Shown here: one piece after another, positions 1 through 7,700 of the stretch
Layout: the number at the start of each line of letters is the position of its first letter
Position numbering within the stretch: position 1 is the stretch's first letter
From: Mycobacteriales bacterium
Lineage (GTDB): Bacteria > Actinomycetota > Actinomycetes > Mycobacteriales > QHCD01
Length of the DNA stretch: 64,000 bases
Assembly: GCA_036497565.1 (NCBI GenBank)
Contig: DASXJE010000226.1
Location: 1-64,000 of the forward strand
Reading direction: 5' to 3'
Program-made: the position numbers and the translations under genes
The notes under the pieces: generated by a model
Database searches by the model: none
Told to the model about the DNA's origin: nothing
The model's input: only the letters and a program-made list of their open reading frames with translations

Positions 1-278
1 GTAGGTGAGGCCGTGGTCGCTGATGCGCGGGAGGGCAGCTGCGAGCTGGGGGACGACCTTGTCGGAGGAGTTGAGGTCGTAGAGCTTCTGGCACATCGCG
101 GTGAAGACGGTGCGGCCGCCCTGTGTGCCGGCGAAGGTGGGATCGAGTTTGTCGGGCGGCTGCGCGAGTGCGACCTCGAGCGTGCGCGACCCGACTCGTG
201 ACGTATGACGGAGCCCGCAACCTGCCACGGCCAATATCAGACAGAGACCTGCGGCAATGCCTACCTGCCTACGCACGC
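1..278 (-). CDS. Family 5 ABC solute-binding lipoprotein, N-terminal part (runs off the left edge)
   Basis: The minus strand codes for the first 92 residues or so of an extracellular solute-binding protein of the SBP_bac_5 (oligopeptide/nickel/sugar) family. It opens with a short basic n-region, a hydrophobic stretch and the lipobox LAVAGC, with the lipidated Cys at residue 20. The family pattern 'ALAQPPDKLDP' follows, then 'TVFTAMCQKLYDL'. The GTG start at 276-278 is preferred because AGGACAGG lies just upstream, and the ATG four bases earlier hits a stop after three codons. It overlaps the stop of the ROK regulator by 10 bases, so the two are co-transcribed. The rest, and the expected permease and ATPase genes, lie outside the window. 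Substrate unknown; ROK linkage suggests a sugar or oligosaccharide. Confidence 0.8.
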
Positions 279-1453
279 ATCCTGTCCTTTCTCCGGTCCG
301 GTGCCGCGAGTGAGAAGGGGATGTGCCCGCCGGGTACCGCCACTCCCCTTCCGAAGACGCGCTCCCGGGCGATCCGCACCGCGGCATGCAGCGCGCCCTG
401 TCGGACGGAGTCGGTCGTCCCGCCCGCAACAGCGACCTGCGGGCGGTGGGCCAGCGTCTCGTGCAGCAGGTTTTCCGTCCTCGCGGCCAACGGTTCGCCG
501 GCGGCTACGGCGACGTCGCCGGCGAGGATCACGAGTTCCGGGTCGAGCAACGCGACTGCTCCTACCGCGGCAGCGGCGACCCGCCCGGCGAGGGCGTCCA
601 CGAACTGCGGGCTTGTCCGGACGGCGCGTCGTACCGTCGACGCGACGGTCGATCCGGATGCCCCGAAACGCTGAGCGAGCGTCGTCACCGCATGGTTGGT
701 CAGGAGGGCGGCGATCGGTTCGGGCGGGCCCGTCCCCGTCGGGATGCGCAGGTGGTCGATCTCGCCGGCGCCGCCGCGGCCGCCGCGAACCAAGCGGCCG
801 TCGACGATCGAAGCCACCGCCACGCCATGGCTCATCCAGAGCAGGATCACGTCGCGACGGTTGCGGCCGCTGCCCGTGGCCACCTCGTCGATCGTCACGA
901 GGTTCACGTCGTTCTCCACAGTCACCGGACCGCCGAGCGCATCGCTGAGATGCTGCTCGACGTCGAAGCCCTGCCACCAAGGCAGGTGCATCGCGTATTC
1001 GAGGTGACCCGTCGACGGGTCGACCGAACCCTGGATGCCGACGACGGTGTGCGCCAGGTCGTCGAGCGAGAGCGCCGCGGTTTCCGCCGCCCTTGTGACC
1101 GCGGCGCGGACGACGTCGACAGGGTCGTGGTGGGTTGCCCGAAGGGGCCGGCGATCCGCGGCCACGACGTCGTCGCCGAGGTCGGCGATCGCGACGGAGA
1201 CGGAGTTGGCGCCGACACTGATCCCGGCGGCGTAGCCGGCTCGAACGTTCGCCGACCAGAGTTGCGCCTGCGGGCCGGGGCCGCTGACCGGCTTCAGCCC
1301 GCTCCGGCAGACCAGGCCGGAGACCTCGAGGCGACGAAGCAGGTCGGCCGCGGCGGGCTTCGACAGGCCGATCGACCGATCGAGTTCGTCCCGCGAGAGC
1401 GGGCCGAGTCGGAGCAGTGTTTCCAGCGCCGCCCGCTCGTTCATCGCTCGCAA
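269..1453 (-). CDS. ROK-family transcriptional regulator (NagC/XylR type)
   Basis: A 394-residue protein with an N-terminal winged helix (about residues 1-60, 'LSRDELDRSIGLSKPAAADLLRRL') followed by a ROK sugar-kinase-like domain from about residue 75. The kinase-fold part keeps 'GGAGEIDHLRIP', matching the ROK GAGEIGH segment, but the usual zinc motif CxCGxxGC just after it is absent, so it probably senses a ligand without that zinc site and without kinase activity. It is the first gene of an operon with the overlapping solute-binding lipoprotein downstream. A strong dyad lies 25-60 bases upstream of the start. Known ROK regulators of this build repress sugar uptake genes; regulation of the downstream ABC transporter is an inference from position. 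Confidence 0.9.
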   Translation of the reverse strand: MRAMNERAALETLLRLGPLSRDELDRSIGLSKPAAADLLRRLEVSGLVCRSGLKPVSGPGPQAQLWSANVRAGYAAGISVGANSVSVAIADLGDDVVAADRRPLRATHHDPVDVVRAAVTRAAETAALSLDDLAHTVVGIQGSVDPSTGHLEYAMHLPWWQGFDVEQHLSDALGGPVTVENDVNLVTIDEVATGSGRNRRDVILLWMSHGVAVASIVDGRLVRGGRGGAGEIDHLRIPTGTGPPEPIAALLTNHAVTTLAQRFGASGSTVASTVRRAVRTSPQFVDALAGRVAAAAVGAVALLDPELVILAGDVAVAAGEPLAARTENLLHETLAHRPQVAVAGGTTDSVRQGALHAAVRIARERVFGRGVAVPGGHIPFSLAAPDRRKDRMRA

Positions 1454-1477
1454 GGCGTGTGGTCCGCCGATGACCGG

Positions 1478-1514
1478 CTCCTAACTGTCTAGGCAGTTCC
1501 CAGAAAGTTAGGAG
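1478..1514. promoter_or_regulatory. Nested dyads upstream of the ROK gene, probable operator
   Basis: Two inverted repeats overlap here. CTCCTAACT at 1478-1486 is the exact reverse complement of AGTTAGGAG at 1506-1514. Nested inside is AACTGTCTAGGCAGTT (1483-1498), palindromic at 14 of 16 positions. The dyads lie 25 bases upstream of the ROK start, where an autoregulatory operator would be expected. Binding by this regulator is inferred. Confidence 0.5.
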
Positions 1515-1576
1515 GCAACTTACCGACGCAGAGTCACCCGTCAAGGGGAGAACGGCAGGTCATCTCTGCATTGCTG

Positions 1577-1656
1577 CAGTTGTGCAGTTCTCCGGTTGTG
1601 CAGTTGTGCAGATGTGCAGTTGTGGCTCGCAGGCCAACCCTGCCAACCCTGCCAAG
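1577..1656. repeat. Short direct repeats (TTGTGCAG and CCAACCCTG)
   Basis: The non-coding stretch holds three exact copies of TTGTGCAG (1580-1587, 1596-1603, 1604-1611) plus one-base variants. These are followed by back-to-back CCAACCCTG-like units from about 1633 to 1656. No ORF with recognisable content covers it. Slippage-generated low-complexity sequence between two genes is the simplest reading. Confidence 0.55.
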
Positions 1657-1718
1657 CCTCATGATCGTGATCGGATTCCGTCGGTGTTTCGCGGCTTCAT
1701 CCGATCACGATCATGAGG
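1657..1718. repeat. Perfect 20-bp inverted repeat, REP-like hairpin
   Basis: The arm at 1657-1676 (CCTCATGATCGTGATCGGAT) is the exact reverse complement of 1699-1718, with a 22-base loop. It lies 21 bases beyond the stop codon of the HtrA-type protease. It has no U-run on either strand, so a classical intrinsic terminator is not shown. The length and perfection of the stem, and the GATC-rich arm, resemble dispersed palindromic intergenic repeats. It could also serve as an mRNA 3'-end stabiliser. Confidence 0.6.
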
Positions 1719-1738
1719 CGGTAAGGCGGGGACTGTAC

Positions 1739-3268
1739 CTAGGCAGGCGGTCCACTGCGGAGGACGACCGTCGCGCTGTGCGACTGACCTGTGGTGTCGG
1801 TCCAGGCGACCGTCATCTTGTCGCCGGGGTGGTGCGCGGCGATCGCGGCGCTCAGCGCTTCGGCGGAGTCGACCGGCTGGCCGTTCACCGAGGTGATCAC
1901 ATCACCGGCGGCGAGACCCGCCTGTGCTGCGGCGCCGCCGGCGAGGACACCGCTGACCTGGGCGCCCGACGTCGCCGACCCGGAACCGTACGGGTTGTCC
2001 GACGGCGCGGAGGTGGTGACGCCGAGGAAGGCGGTCGTGCCGATGTGGATGCTCGACGAGGCCTGACCGGATTCGATCTGGGCCGCAATCGAGGTCGCGT
2101 CGGCGATCGGGATGGCGAAGGCCTGCGAACCACTGGCGCTCGACTGGGCCGTCAGGCTCGACGACGCCGCGGTGTCGATGCCGACCACTTCTCCGGAGGT
2201 GTTGGCGAGCGACCCGCCGGAGTCACCCGGCTCGACGTCGGCGTTGATCTGGATCACGTTGCTCAGCTGTTCGCTGGAGCCGCCGCCCTCATCGCTCGCG
2301 GTGATCGTCTGGTGCAGCGCGATGACCGAACCGCCGGCGCTGCTCGGCGTCCCGCCCGTGCCGCCGGCATTGCCGACCGCCACAACGGGCTGGCCGACGG
2401 AGACCTTCGACGAGTCGCCGATCTTCGCGGTGGTCAGTCCGTGCGCGTTCGTCAACCGCAGTACGGCGATGTCGTGCGACTTGTCGTAGCCGGTCACCGT
2501 CGCGGCGTAGGTCTTGCCGTTGCCGACATCGGTGACGCTGATCTTGGTGGCCCCGTCGATCACGTGGTTGTTGGTGAGGATCTCGCCGTCGGAGGTCAGC
2601 ACGATTCCGGTGCCTGCCGCCCGGCCGCCCTGGTAGCCGAGGCTGGTGTTGATGTCGACCAGCGCCGGGGAGACCTTGCCGGCGATGGCGGACACGTTGG
2701 ACGGTCCGCCGCTGCCCTCGGTGCTTCCGCCGCTCTGGCCGGTGCCGCTCTGGCCGGTGCCGCCCTGGCCGGTGCCGCCCTGGCCGGTGCCGCCGGGCAA
2801 CTGGCCGTAGGGCCCAGCGCCCCCGCCGGAGCCGCCGTTGCCGAGCCCGCCGTTGCCGAGCCCGCCGTTGCCGAGCCCGCCGTTGCCGAGCCCGCCGTTG
2901 CCGAGCCCGCCGTTGCCGAGCCCGCCGTTGCCGAGCCCGCCATTGCCGGTCCCGCCGCCGGACGACCCGCCCGTGGCCGGTGCCGTCGAGGCATTCCCCA
3001 GAGCGGTGGTCGACGATCCGGGCGACTGCCAGACGAGGTGACCGAAACCGGCGCCGGCGGCTACGCCGGCCACGATCAGCGCGGCGGCGCCGAGTGCGAG
3101 CGGACCGCGGACGCGATGACGCCGCTTGGGGGGAGGACCGGGGACCCAGTAGGCCTCGCCGGGGACCCAGTCACCACCGGCCCGGCCGGGTGGTACGACC
3201 CAGGCGCCGGTTTGCGGCCGGCCCGTCCACTGATCCGGTGAACCACCGTGTTGCCCGGCATCGTCCAT
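1739..3268 (-). CDS. Membrane-anchored HtrA/DegP-type serine protease with PDZ domain
   Basis: A 509-residue S1C protease. Residues 1-54 are Pro/Gly-rich and cytoplasmic, and a single transmembrane segment spans about 55-78. A long Gly/Asn linker (about 90-190) follows, then the trypsin-like domain. The catalytic triad is visible: His235 in 'TNNHVIDGA', Asp266 in 'HDIAVLRL' and Ser350 in 'GDSGGSLAN'. A C-terminal PDZ domain covers about 405-505. The topology places the protease outside the cell, anchored by its N terminus, as in actinobacterial HtrA/PepD proteins that deal with misfolded envelope proteins. The linker is built from perfect GNGGL repeats encoded by a 15-bp tandem array, which is unusual. 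Divergent from the ABC exporter at 3504. Natural substrates are unknown. Confidence 0.93.
   Translation of the reverse strand: MDDAGQHGGSPDQWTGRPQTGAWVVPPGRAGGDWVPGEAYWVPGPPPKRRHRVRGPLALGAAALIVAGVAAGAGFGHLVWQSPGSSTTALGNASTAPATGGSSGGGTGNGGLGNGGLGNGGLGNGGLGNGGLGNGGLGNGGLGNGGSGGGAGPYGQLPGGTGQGGTGQGGTGQSGTGQSGGSTEGSGGPSNVSAIAGKVSPALVDINTSLGYQGGRAAGTGIVLTSDGEILTNNHVIDGATKISVTDVGNGKTYAATVTGYDKSHDIAVLRLTNAHGLTTAKIGDSSKVSVGQPVVAVGNAGGTGGTPSSAGGSVIALHQTITASDEGGGSSEQLSNVIQINADVEPGDSGGSLANTSGEVVGIDTAASSSLTAQSSASGSQAFAIPIADATSIAAQIESGQASSSIHIGTTAFLGVTTSAPSDNPYGSGSATSGAQVSGVLAGGAAAQAGLAAGDVITSVNGQPVDSAEALSAAIAAHHPGDKMTVAWTDTTGQSHSATVVLRSGPPA
2834..2953. repeat. 15-bp tandem repeat, seven perfect copies plus one degenerate
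   Basis: The unit GCCGTTGCCGAGCCC runs without change from 2834 to 2938, and a diverged eighth copy ends at 2953. In the protease reading frame (minus strand) it encodes GNGGL repeats in the linker between membrane anchor and protease domain. A second, less regular GTGQGG-type repeat follows in the same linker (about 2735-2800). Copy-number change would alter linker length by five residues without frameshift. Confidence 0.9.
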
Positions 3269-3376
3269 CGCGTCTCACGACCCTTCTATCTGCCCAATCG
3301 TCTCCACCTCAGTAGAGACCGCGTTCCTGTGGAATCCCTGATAGCTGGTTGGGACCTTGCTGAGTATTTGCGGCCT

Positions 3377-3391
3377 CGTCCGAGTCGGACG
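3377..3391. promoter_or_regulatory. 15-base perfect dyad in the divergent htrA/ABC exporter promoter region
   Basis: CGTCCGA at 3377-3383 and TCGGACG at 3385-3391 flank a single central G. The dyad lies in the 235-bp region between the protease start (3268) and the ABC permease start (3504), so it may be an operator. No regulator gene is adjacent, and nothing else of note was seen in this region. Confidence 0.35.
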
Positions 3392-3503
3392 TCGCTCACA
3401 GGAAGCGCACAGAAAGCACTGTGAGACTTCTCGCCGGTCGGGCATTCCGAGGGTCGTCCCCGGGTGCAGAGCCGAAGCAGGTCGGACGGAAAGCAGGAAC
3501 GAC

Positions 3504-4952
3504 ATGTTCTTCACCTACCTCAGACGGGAACTGGGGCGACGTCGCCGCCAGTCACTGGTCGTCTCCATCGGATTGGCCGTGGGGATCGGCCTGGTGCTCA
3601 CCGTCACGTCCCTGGCGAGCGGGGTGCGCACCGCTCAGGCGACCGTGCTGCACTCGCTGTACGGCGTAGGCACGGATGCGACGGTCACTCAGGCCGCAGC
3701 CCAGCCGGGGACCGACGGCCGCTTCGGCTTCGGTGGCCCGCCCGGCGGGCAGAACCGGAACACCCAGCGGCTCAGCCGCGACCGGCTGACGGCTCGGGGG
3801 CTGACGGCGTTGAGCGCCTCGACGGTGACGACGGTGCGCAAGGTGCACGGCGTCGCTGCCGCCTCCGGCGATCTCGCACTGACGGACCTGCAGTTCACCG
3901 GAACGATCCCCAGCCCGAGCCAGCGGGGCACTGGCCCGCCGCAGGGTGGTGCCTCCACCGGCGGGGGCAGTTCGGGACGGAGTTCGTTCAACGTCAACTC
4001 GTTCAGCGTCGAGGGCCTCGATGCGACGTCGAACGCGGTCGGCCCATTGACCTCGGCGACCGCGACATCCGGTCGTCTCCTCACTGCGGCCGACTCCACC
4101 AAGAAGGTAGCTCTGCTGGACAGCAGTTACGCCAAGCAGAAGAGCCTGAAGGTCGGTTCGAAGGTCACCGTCGCCGGGAAGTCGTTCACCGTCGTCGGCG
4201 TCGTCCGCGCGACGTCGAGCGCCACCACCTCGGCGAACGTCTACATACCTCTCCCGCAGGCGCAGGCGCTCGCCGGGATGTCGGGCAAGGTCAACACGGT
4301 CTACGTGCGGGCCGCGGACGCGAGCCAGGTGTCGGGCATCAAGTCCTCGATCCAGCAGGTCCTTCCGAAGGCCACCGTCAGTACGTCCAGCGATCTTGCC
4401 GGACAGGTCTCGGGTTCGTTGTCGAGTGCGTCGGGCCTCGCGAACAATCTCGGCAAGTGGCTCTCGATCGCCGTACTGGTCGTGGTGTTCCTGATGGCCA
4501 GTCTGTTCACCCTGTCCGCGGTCACCCGGCGGACCGCGGAGTTCGGCACGCTCAAGGCGCTCGGCTGGCGCAGTCGGCGCGTGGTCGGCCAGGTCATGGG
4601 CGAGTCGCTCACCCTGTGCATCCTCGGTGGCATCGTCGGTATCGCGCTGGGATTCGGCGGTGCGGCGCTGGTGAAGGCCTTCGCGCCCCCGCTGTCGGCC
4701 ACCGTCGGCAATTCGGCGCTCGGGACTGCCCGGGCCGCCGGCGCAGCTCAGCGCTTCGGTGGGGGCGGGCCCTTCGGTCAGGCGCAACAGGCGCTGCACA
4801 CCGTCGACGTCCACCTCGCTACGCCGATCACTCTCGACGCGCTGCTCCTCGCCGTACTCCTCGCCGTCGCGGGCGGGCTGATCGCCGGCTCGCTCGGTGG
4901 CTGGCGGGCCTCGCGGCTACGCCCGGCCGCCGCATTCCGCACGATCCAATGA
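3504..4952 (+). CDS. ABC transporter permease, MacB/FtsX type
   Basis: A 482-residue permease. The ATG at 3504 is chosen because AGGAAC precedes it and the protein then opens with a typical basic patch and first membrane helix (residues about 18-42). A large extracellular MacB-type periplasmic core domain fills about residues 50-310, with a low-complexity Gly/Ser insertion near 135-160. The FtsX-type helices follow in the C-terminal third: one helix near 'WLSIAVLVVVFLMASLFT', the coupling segment 'AEFGTLKALGWRSRRVV', and two more. Its ATPase follows 31 bases downstream, making a two-gene exporter. Family members export peptides, antibiotics or lipoproteins; the cargo here cannot be told. Confidence 0.9.
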   Translation: MFFTYLRRELGRRRRQSLVVSIGLAVGIGLVLTVTSLASGVRTAQATVLHSLYGVGTDATVTQAAAQPGTDGRFGFGGPPGGQNRNTQRLSRDRLTARGLTALSASTVTTVRKVHGVAAASGDLALTDLQFTGTIPSPSQRGTGPPQGGASTGGGSSGRSSFNVNSFSVEGLDATSNAVGPLTSATATSGRLLTAADSTKKVALLDSSYAKQKSLKVGSKVTVAGKSFTVVGVVRATSSATTSANVYIPLPQAQALAGMSGKVNTVYVRAADASQVSGIKSSIQQVLPKATVSTSSDLAGQVSGSLSSASGLANNLGKWLSIAVLVVVFLMASLFTLSAVTRRTAEFGTLKALGWRSRRVVGQVMGESLTLCILGGIVGIALGFGGAALVKAFAPPLSATVGNSALGTARAAGAAQRFGGGGPFGQAQQALHTVDVHLATPITLDALLLAVLLAVAGGLIAGSLGGWRASRLRPAAAFRTIQ

Positions 4953-4983
4953 CCGCCGTACCACCACCTGCCGGGAGAGGCGC

Positions 4984-5700
4984 ATGTACCAGATCGACGG
5001 CGTGACCAAGCGCTACGAACAACAGCGCCGCAGCATCGACGCCCTGCGCGACGTGCGGCTCGACATCGAGGACGGCGAGAAGGTCGTCATCCAGGGCCCG
5101 ACCGGCGGGGGGAAGTCGACGCTCCTTTCGATCCTCGGCGGGCTCGACCGTCCGACGGCCGGACGGGTGGTGCTCGACGGAGCCGACCTCGCCCAGATGT
5201 CGGAGGGAAAGCTGACCCAGGTTCGGGCCCGCGCCATCGGGTTCGTCTTCCAGAGCTTCAACCTGATCCCGACCCTTACCGCGCTGGAGAACGTCGAGAC
5301 CGCTCTCGTGCCCACCCGCGTCCGCCCGGCCAAGCGGCGTGACCTGGCGACGCAGGCGCTGGCCTCCGTCGGTCTCGTCGACCGGGCGCTGCACCTGCCG
5401 TCCGAGCTCTCCGGCGGTCAACAGCAACGGGTCTCGATCGCGCGGGCGCTGGTGAAGGAGCCGCGGGTCATCCTGGCCGACGAACCCAGCGGAAACCTCG
5501 ACGAGGACACCCGCGACGAGGTCATCGAACTCCTCGACACGTTGTGGCTGGAACGCGGACTGACGCTGGTCATCGTGACGCACGACAGCACGATCGCCCG
5601 GCAGGCGAAGCGGCGACTCACCATCAAGAACGGGCGACTCTCCGACCCGGCCGGAGTCGGTGCCGGGCGGGTCCAGGCGCGGCTCAGTTCCCCGCAGTGA
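4984..5700 (+). CDS. ABC transporter ATP-binding protein, MacB/LolD type
   Basis: A 238-residue ATPase with Walker A 'GPTGGGKST', a Q-loop in 'FVFQSFNLIPTLTALENV', signature 'LSGGQQQRV', Walker B 'VILADEPSG' and the H-loop 'VIVTHDSTIA'. It starts at the ATG at 4984 behind GGGAGAGGCGC. The nucleotide-binding domain fills nearly the whole chain, as usual for MacB/LolD family partners. It pairs with the FtsX-type permease ending at 4952. Its last 17 bases overlap the end of the convergent DUF202 gene. Confidence 0.92.
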   Translation: MYQIDGVTKRYEQQRRSIDALRDVRLDIEDGEKVVIQGPTGGGKSTLLSILGGLDRPTAGRVVLDGADLAQMSEGKLTQVRARAIGFVFQSFNLIPTLTALENVETALVPTRVRPAKRRDLATQALASVGLVDRALHLPSELSGGQQQRVSIARALVKEPRVILADEPSGNLDEDTRDEVIELLDTLWLERGLTLVIVTHDSTIARQAKRRLTIKNGRLSDPAGVGAGRVQARLSSPQ

Positions 5701-6058
5701 CCAGCAGCAGAAGCGCCGCGAAGGTGGCCAGCACCAGGACGACGGAGGCGACGACGGCGGCGTTGCCATGGGTGTCGGTCAGATAGTCGCCGGCTTCGAT
5801 CTGGACGTTGACCTGCCGGTAGCGCCGGGTGCCGTATGCGAGAAAGGCGGCACCCACCACGACGACGATCCCGCCGGCGGCGATCGACGCGGCCTGGTCC
5901 TTGCTCCCGAACTTCGCGATGGCCAACCCGAGCACCATCACGTTCACCGCGGTGCGCAGCCAGGCGAGGTACGTGCGCTCGTTGGCCATGTGATCACGCG
6001 CGCGGCTGCCGCTTCCCGATGCCGGCTTGCTCTGGTCATCGACCACGGCCGCGATCAT
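5684..6058 (-). CDS. DUF202 (YidH-like) small membrane protein
   Basis: A 124-residue protein of the DUF202 family. The hallmark segment 'ANERTYLAWLRTAVNVMVLG' is followed by three hydrophobic helices (about residues 37-50, 60-78 and 100-121). The family is widespread in bacteria and archaea with no firmly assigned function. It is convergent with the ABC ATPase and overlaps its 3' end by 17 bases, so no terminator separates them. The first ATG is used; a start at the internal Met before 'ANERTYLAW' is possible and would remove a charged N-terminal tail. Confidence 0.8.
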   Translation of the reverse strand: MIAAVVDDQSKPASGSGSRARDHMANERTYLAWLRTAVNVMVLGLAIAKFGSKDQAASIAAGGIVVVVGAAFLAYGTRRYRQVNVQIEAGDYLTDTHGNAAVVASVVLVLATFAALLLLVTAGN

Positions 6059-6141
6059 CGCACGCCCGGTGCGTCAGATCGGCGCGCCCGAGGCCGGGTA
6101 GGGTCGAGAAACCGGCTCCGCTCGCCTCAAGGAGGGCAACT

Positions 6142-7647
6142 GTGCCCGAGATCGACCCGGCCTTCCTCGCCCTGCCGATGCGTCGCCTCGCCGAGGCCGC
6201 GCTCGAGCGCGCAGGTCAGCTCGGCGTAGACCATGCCGACTTCCGGTTCGAGCGGATCCGCAACCAGGACATCAGCCTCCGCGACGCCAAGCTGGAGAGC
6301 GCCGGCGACGGTGAGCAGGTCGGCTTCGCCGTCCGGGTCGTGCACAACGGCACCTGGGGCTTCGCCGCCGGAGTCGACCTCACCCCGGAGGCGGCGGTAC
6401 GGGTCGCCGAGCAGGCCGTCGAGGTCGCCCGGGTGAGCACCGCGGTCAACTCCGAGCCGGTGGAACTGGCCGACGAGCCGGTCTATGACGACGTCCGGTG
6501 GATCTCGGCGTACGACGTCGACCCGTTCGCAGTACCCGACAGCGAGAAGATCGGCCGGCTCGCCGAGTGGTCCGAACGACTGCTGGCCTCCGACGGGGTC
6601 GACCACGTCGACGCGCGGCTGTCGCAGGTGCTGGAAGGCAAGTTCTACGCCGACCTCGCCGGCACGGTGACCACCCAGCAGCGGGTGCGGCTGCATCCGG
6701 CCATCACCGCTGTGGCCGTCGACGCCGCCCACGGCACGTTCGAGACGATGCGCACCCTCGCGCCGCCGGTCGGCCGGGGCTATGAATACCTGACCGGGAC
6801 CGGCTGGGACTGGGACGCGGAGCTGGCCGGTATCCCGGAGCTGCTCACCGAGCGCACCAAGGCGCCGTCGGTCGAGGCCGGCACCTACGACCTCGTCGTC
6901 GACCCGTCCAACCTCTGGCTGACCATCCACGAGTCCATCGGGCACGCCACCGAGCTCGATCGCGCGCTCGGTTACGAGGCCGCCTACGCCGGCACGTCGT
7001 TCGCGACCTTCGACAAGCTCGGCAGCCTGCAATACGGGTCGCCGGTGATGAACGTCGTCGGTGACCGCACCACCGAGCACGGCCTGTCGACGATCGGGTG
7101 GGACGACGAGGGGGTCGCCGGTCAACGCTGGGATCTCGTCCACGACGGCATCCTCACGGGCTACCAACTCGACCGCCGGATGGCCAAGCTCAAGGGTCTC
7201 GGGCGTTCCAACGGCTGCGCGTTCGCCGATTCCCCGGGCCACATCCCGGTGCAGCGGATGGCCAACGTCTCGCTGCAGCCGGCGCCCAACGGCCCATCGA
7301 CCAACGAGTTGATCGCCGGCGTCGAGCGCGGGATCTACGTGATCGGCGACAAGTCGTGGTCCATCGACATGCAGCGCTACAACTTCCAGTTCACCGGCCA
7401 GCGGTTCTACCGCATCGAGCACGGCGAACTCGCCGGGCAGCTGCGCGACGTCGCCTACCAGGCCACCACGACGGACTTCTGGGGTGCGATGGAGGCGGTC
7501 GGCGGACCGCAGACCTACGTGCTCGGTGGCGCGTTCAACTGTGGGAAGGCGCAGCCCGGCCAGGTCGCCGCAGTGAGCCATGGCTGCCCCGCCGCACTGT
7601 TCCGGGGCATCAACATCCTCAACACCGTGACGGAGGGCGGCCGATGA
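6142..7647 (+). CDS. tldD: TldD family metalloprotease
   Basis: A 501-residue TldD-type protease subunit. The GTG at 6142 is chosen because AAGGAGGG lies 6 bases upstream. The zinc-binding motif HExxxH is intact (HESIGH, about residues 263-268), which separates active TldD from the inactive partner TldE. TldD/TldE heterodimers process modified peptides such as microcins in Enterobacteria and have a general proteolytic role elsewhere. The partner gene follows after an 18-codon ORF with overlapping start and stop codons on both sides. A -10-like TAGGGT at 6099-6104 precedes the gene. The peptide substrate in this organism is unknown, and no peptide precursor gene was recognised nearby. Confidence 0.93.
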   Translation: MPEIDPAFLALPMRRLAEAALERAGQLGVDHADFRFERIRNQDISLRDAKLESAGDGEQVGFAVRVVHNGTWGFAAGVDLTPEAAVRVAEQAVEVARVSTAVNSEPVELADEPVYDDVRWISAYDVDPFAVPDSEKIGRLAEWSERLLASDGVDHVDARLSQVLEGKFYADLAGTVTTQQRVRLHPAITAVAVDAAHGTFETMRTLAPPVGRGYEYLTGTGWDWDAELAGIPELLTERTKAPSVEAGTYDLVVDPSNLWLTIHESIGHATELDRALGYEAAYAGTSFATFDKLGSLQYGSPVMNVVGDRTTEHGLSTIGWDDEGVAGQRWDLVHDGILTGYQLDRRMAKLKGLGRSNGCAFADSPGHIPVQRMANVSLQPAPNGPSTNELIAGVERGIYVIGDKSWSIDMQRYNFQFTGQRFYRIEHGELAGQLRDVAYQATTTDFWGAMEAVGGPQTYVLGGAFNCGKAQPGQVAAVSHGCPAALFRGINILNTVTEGGR

Positions 7648-7700
7648 GCCGGACCGCCGCGACGAGCCGAGACATCCTTACCGGGGAGGCATCGCGATGA
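7644..7700 (+). CDS. 18-residue ORF coupled between tldD and tldE (uncertain)
   Basis: An ATG at 7644 overlaps the tldD stop (ATGA). The reading frame runs 18 codons (MSRTAATSRDILTGEASR) and ends at 7700 with a TGA that overlaps the tldE start (ATGA). It could be a translational coupling device that carries ribosomes from tldD to tldE, a real small peptide, or chance in GC-rich DNA. The GGGGAGG Shine-Dalgarno sequence for tldE lies inside it. Confidence 0.3.
   Translation: MSRTAATSRDILTGEASR

Noticed and set aside
261-1544. A longer minus-strand frame over the ROK gene
   Set aside because: It is an alternative frame of the ROK gene with repeated Arg-rich strings; the ROK frame has domain-level identity.
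2834-2953. Possible CRISPR-like repeat array
   Set aside because: The copies are 15 bases long and abut without spacers, and they code in frame for a protein linker.
3275-3514. 79-residue minus-strand frame between the protease and the ABC permease
   Set aside because: No signal, motif or ribosome site, and it overlaps the permease start. It is treated as non-coding promoter region.
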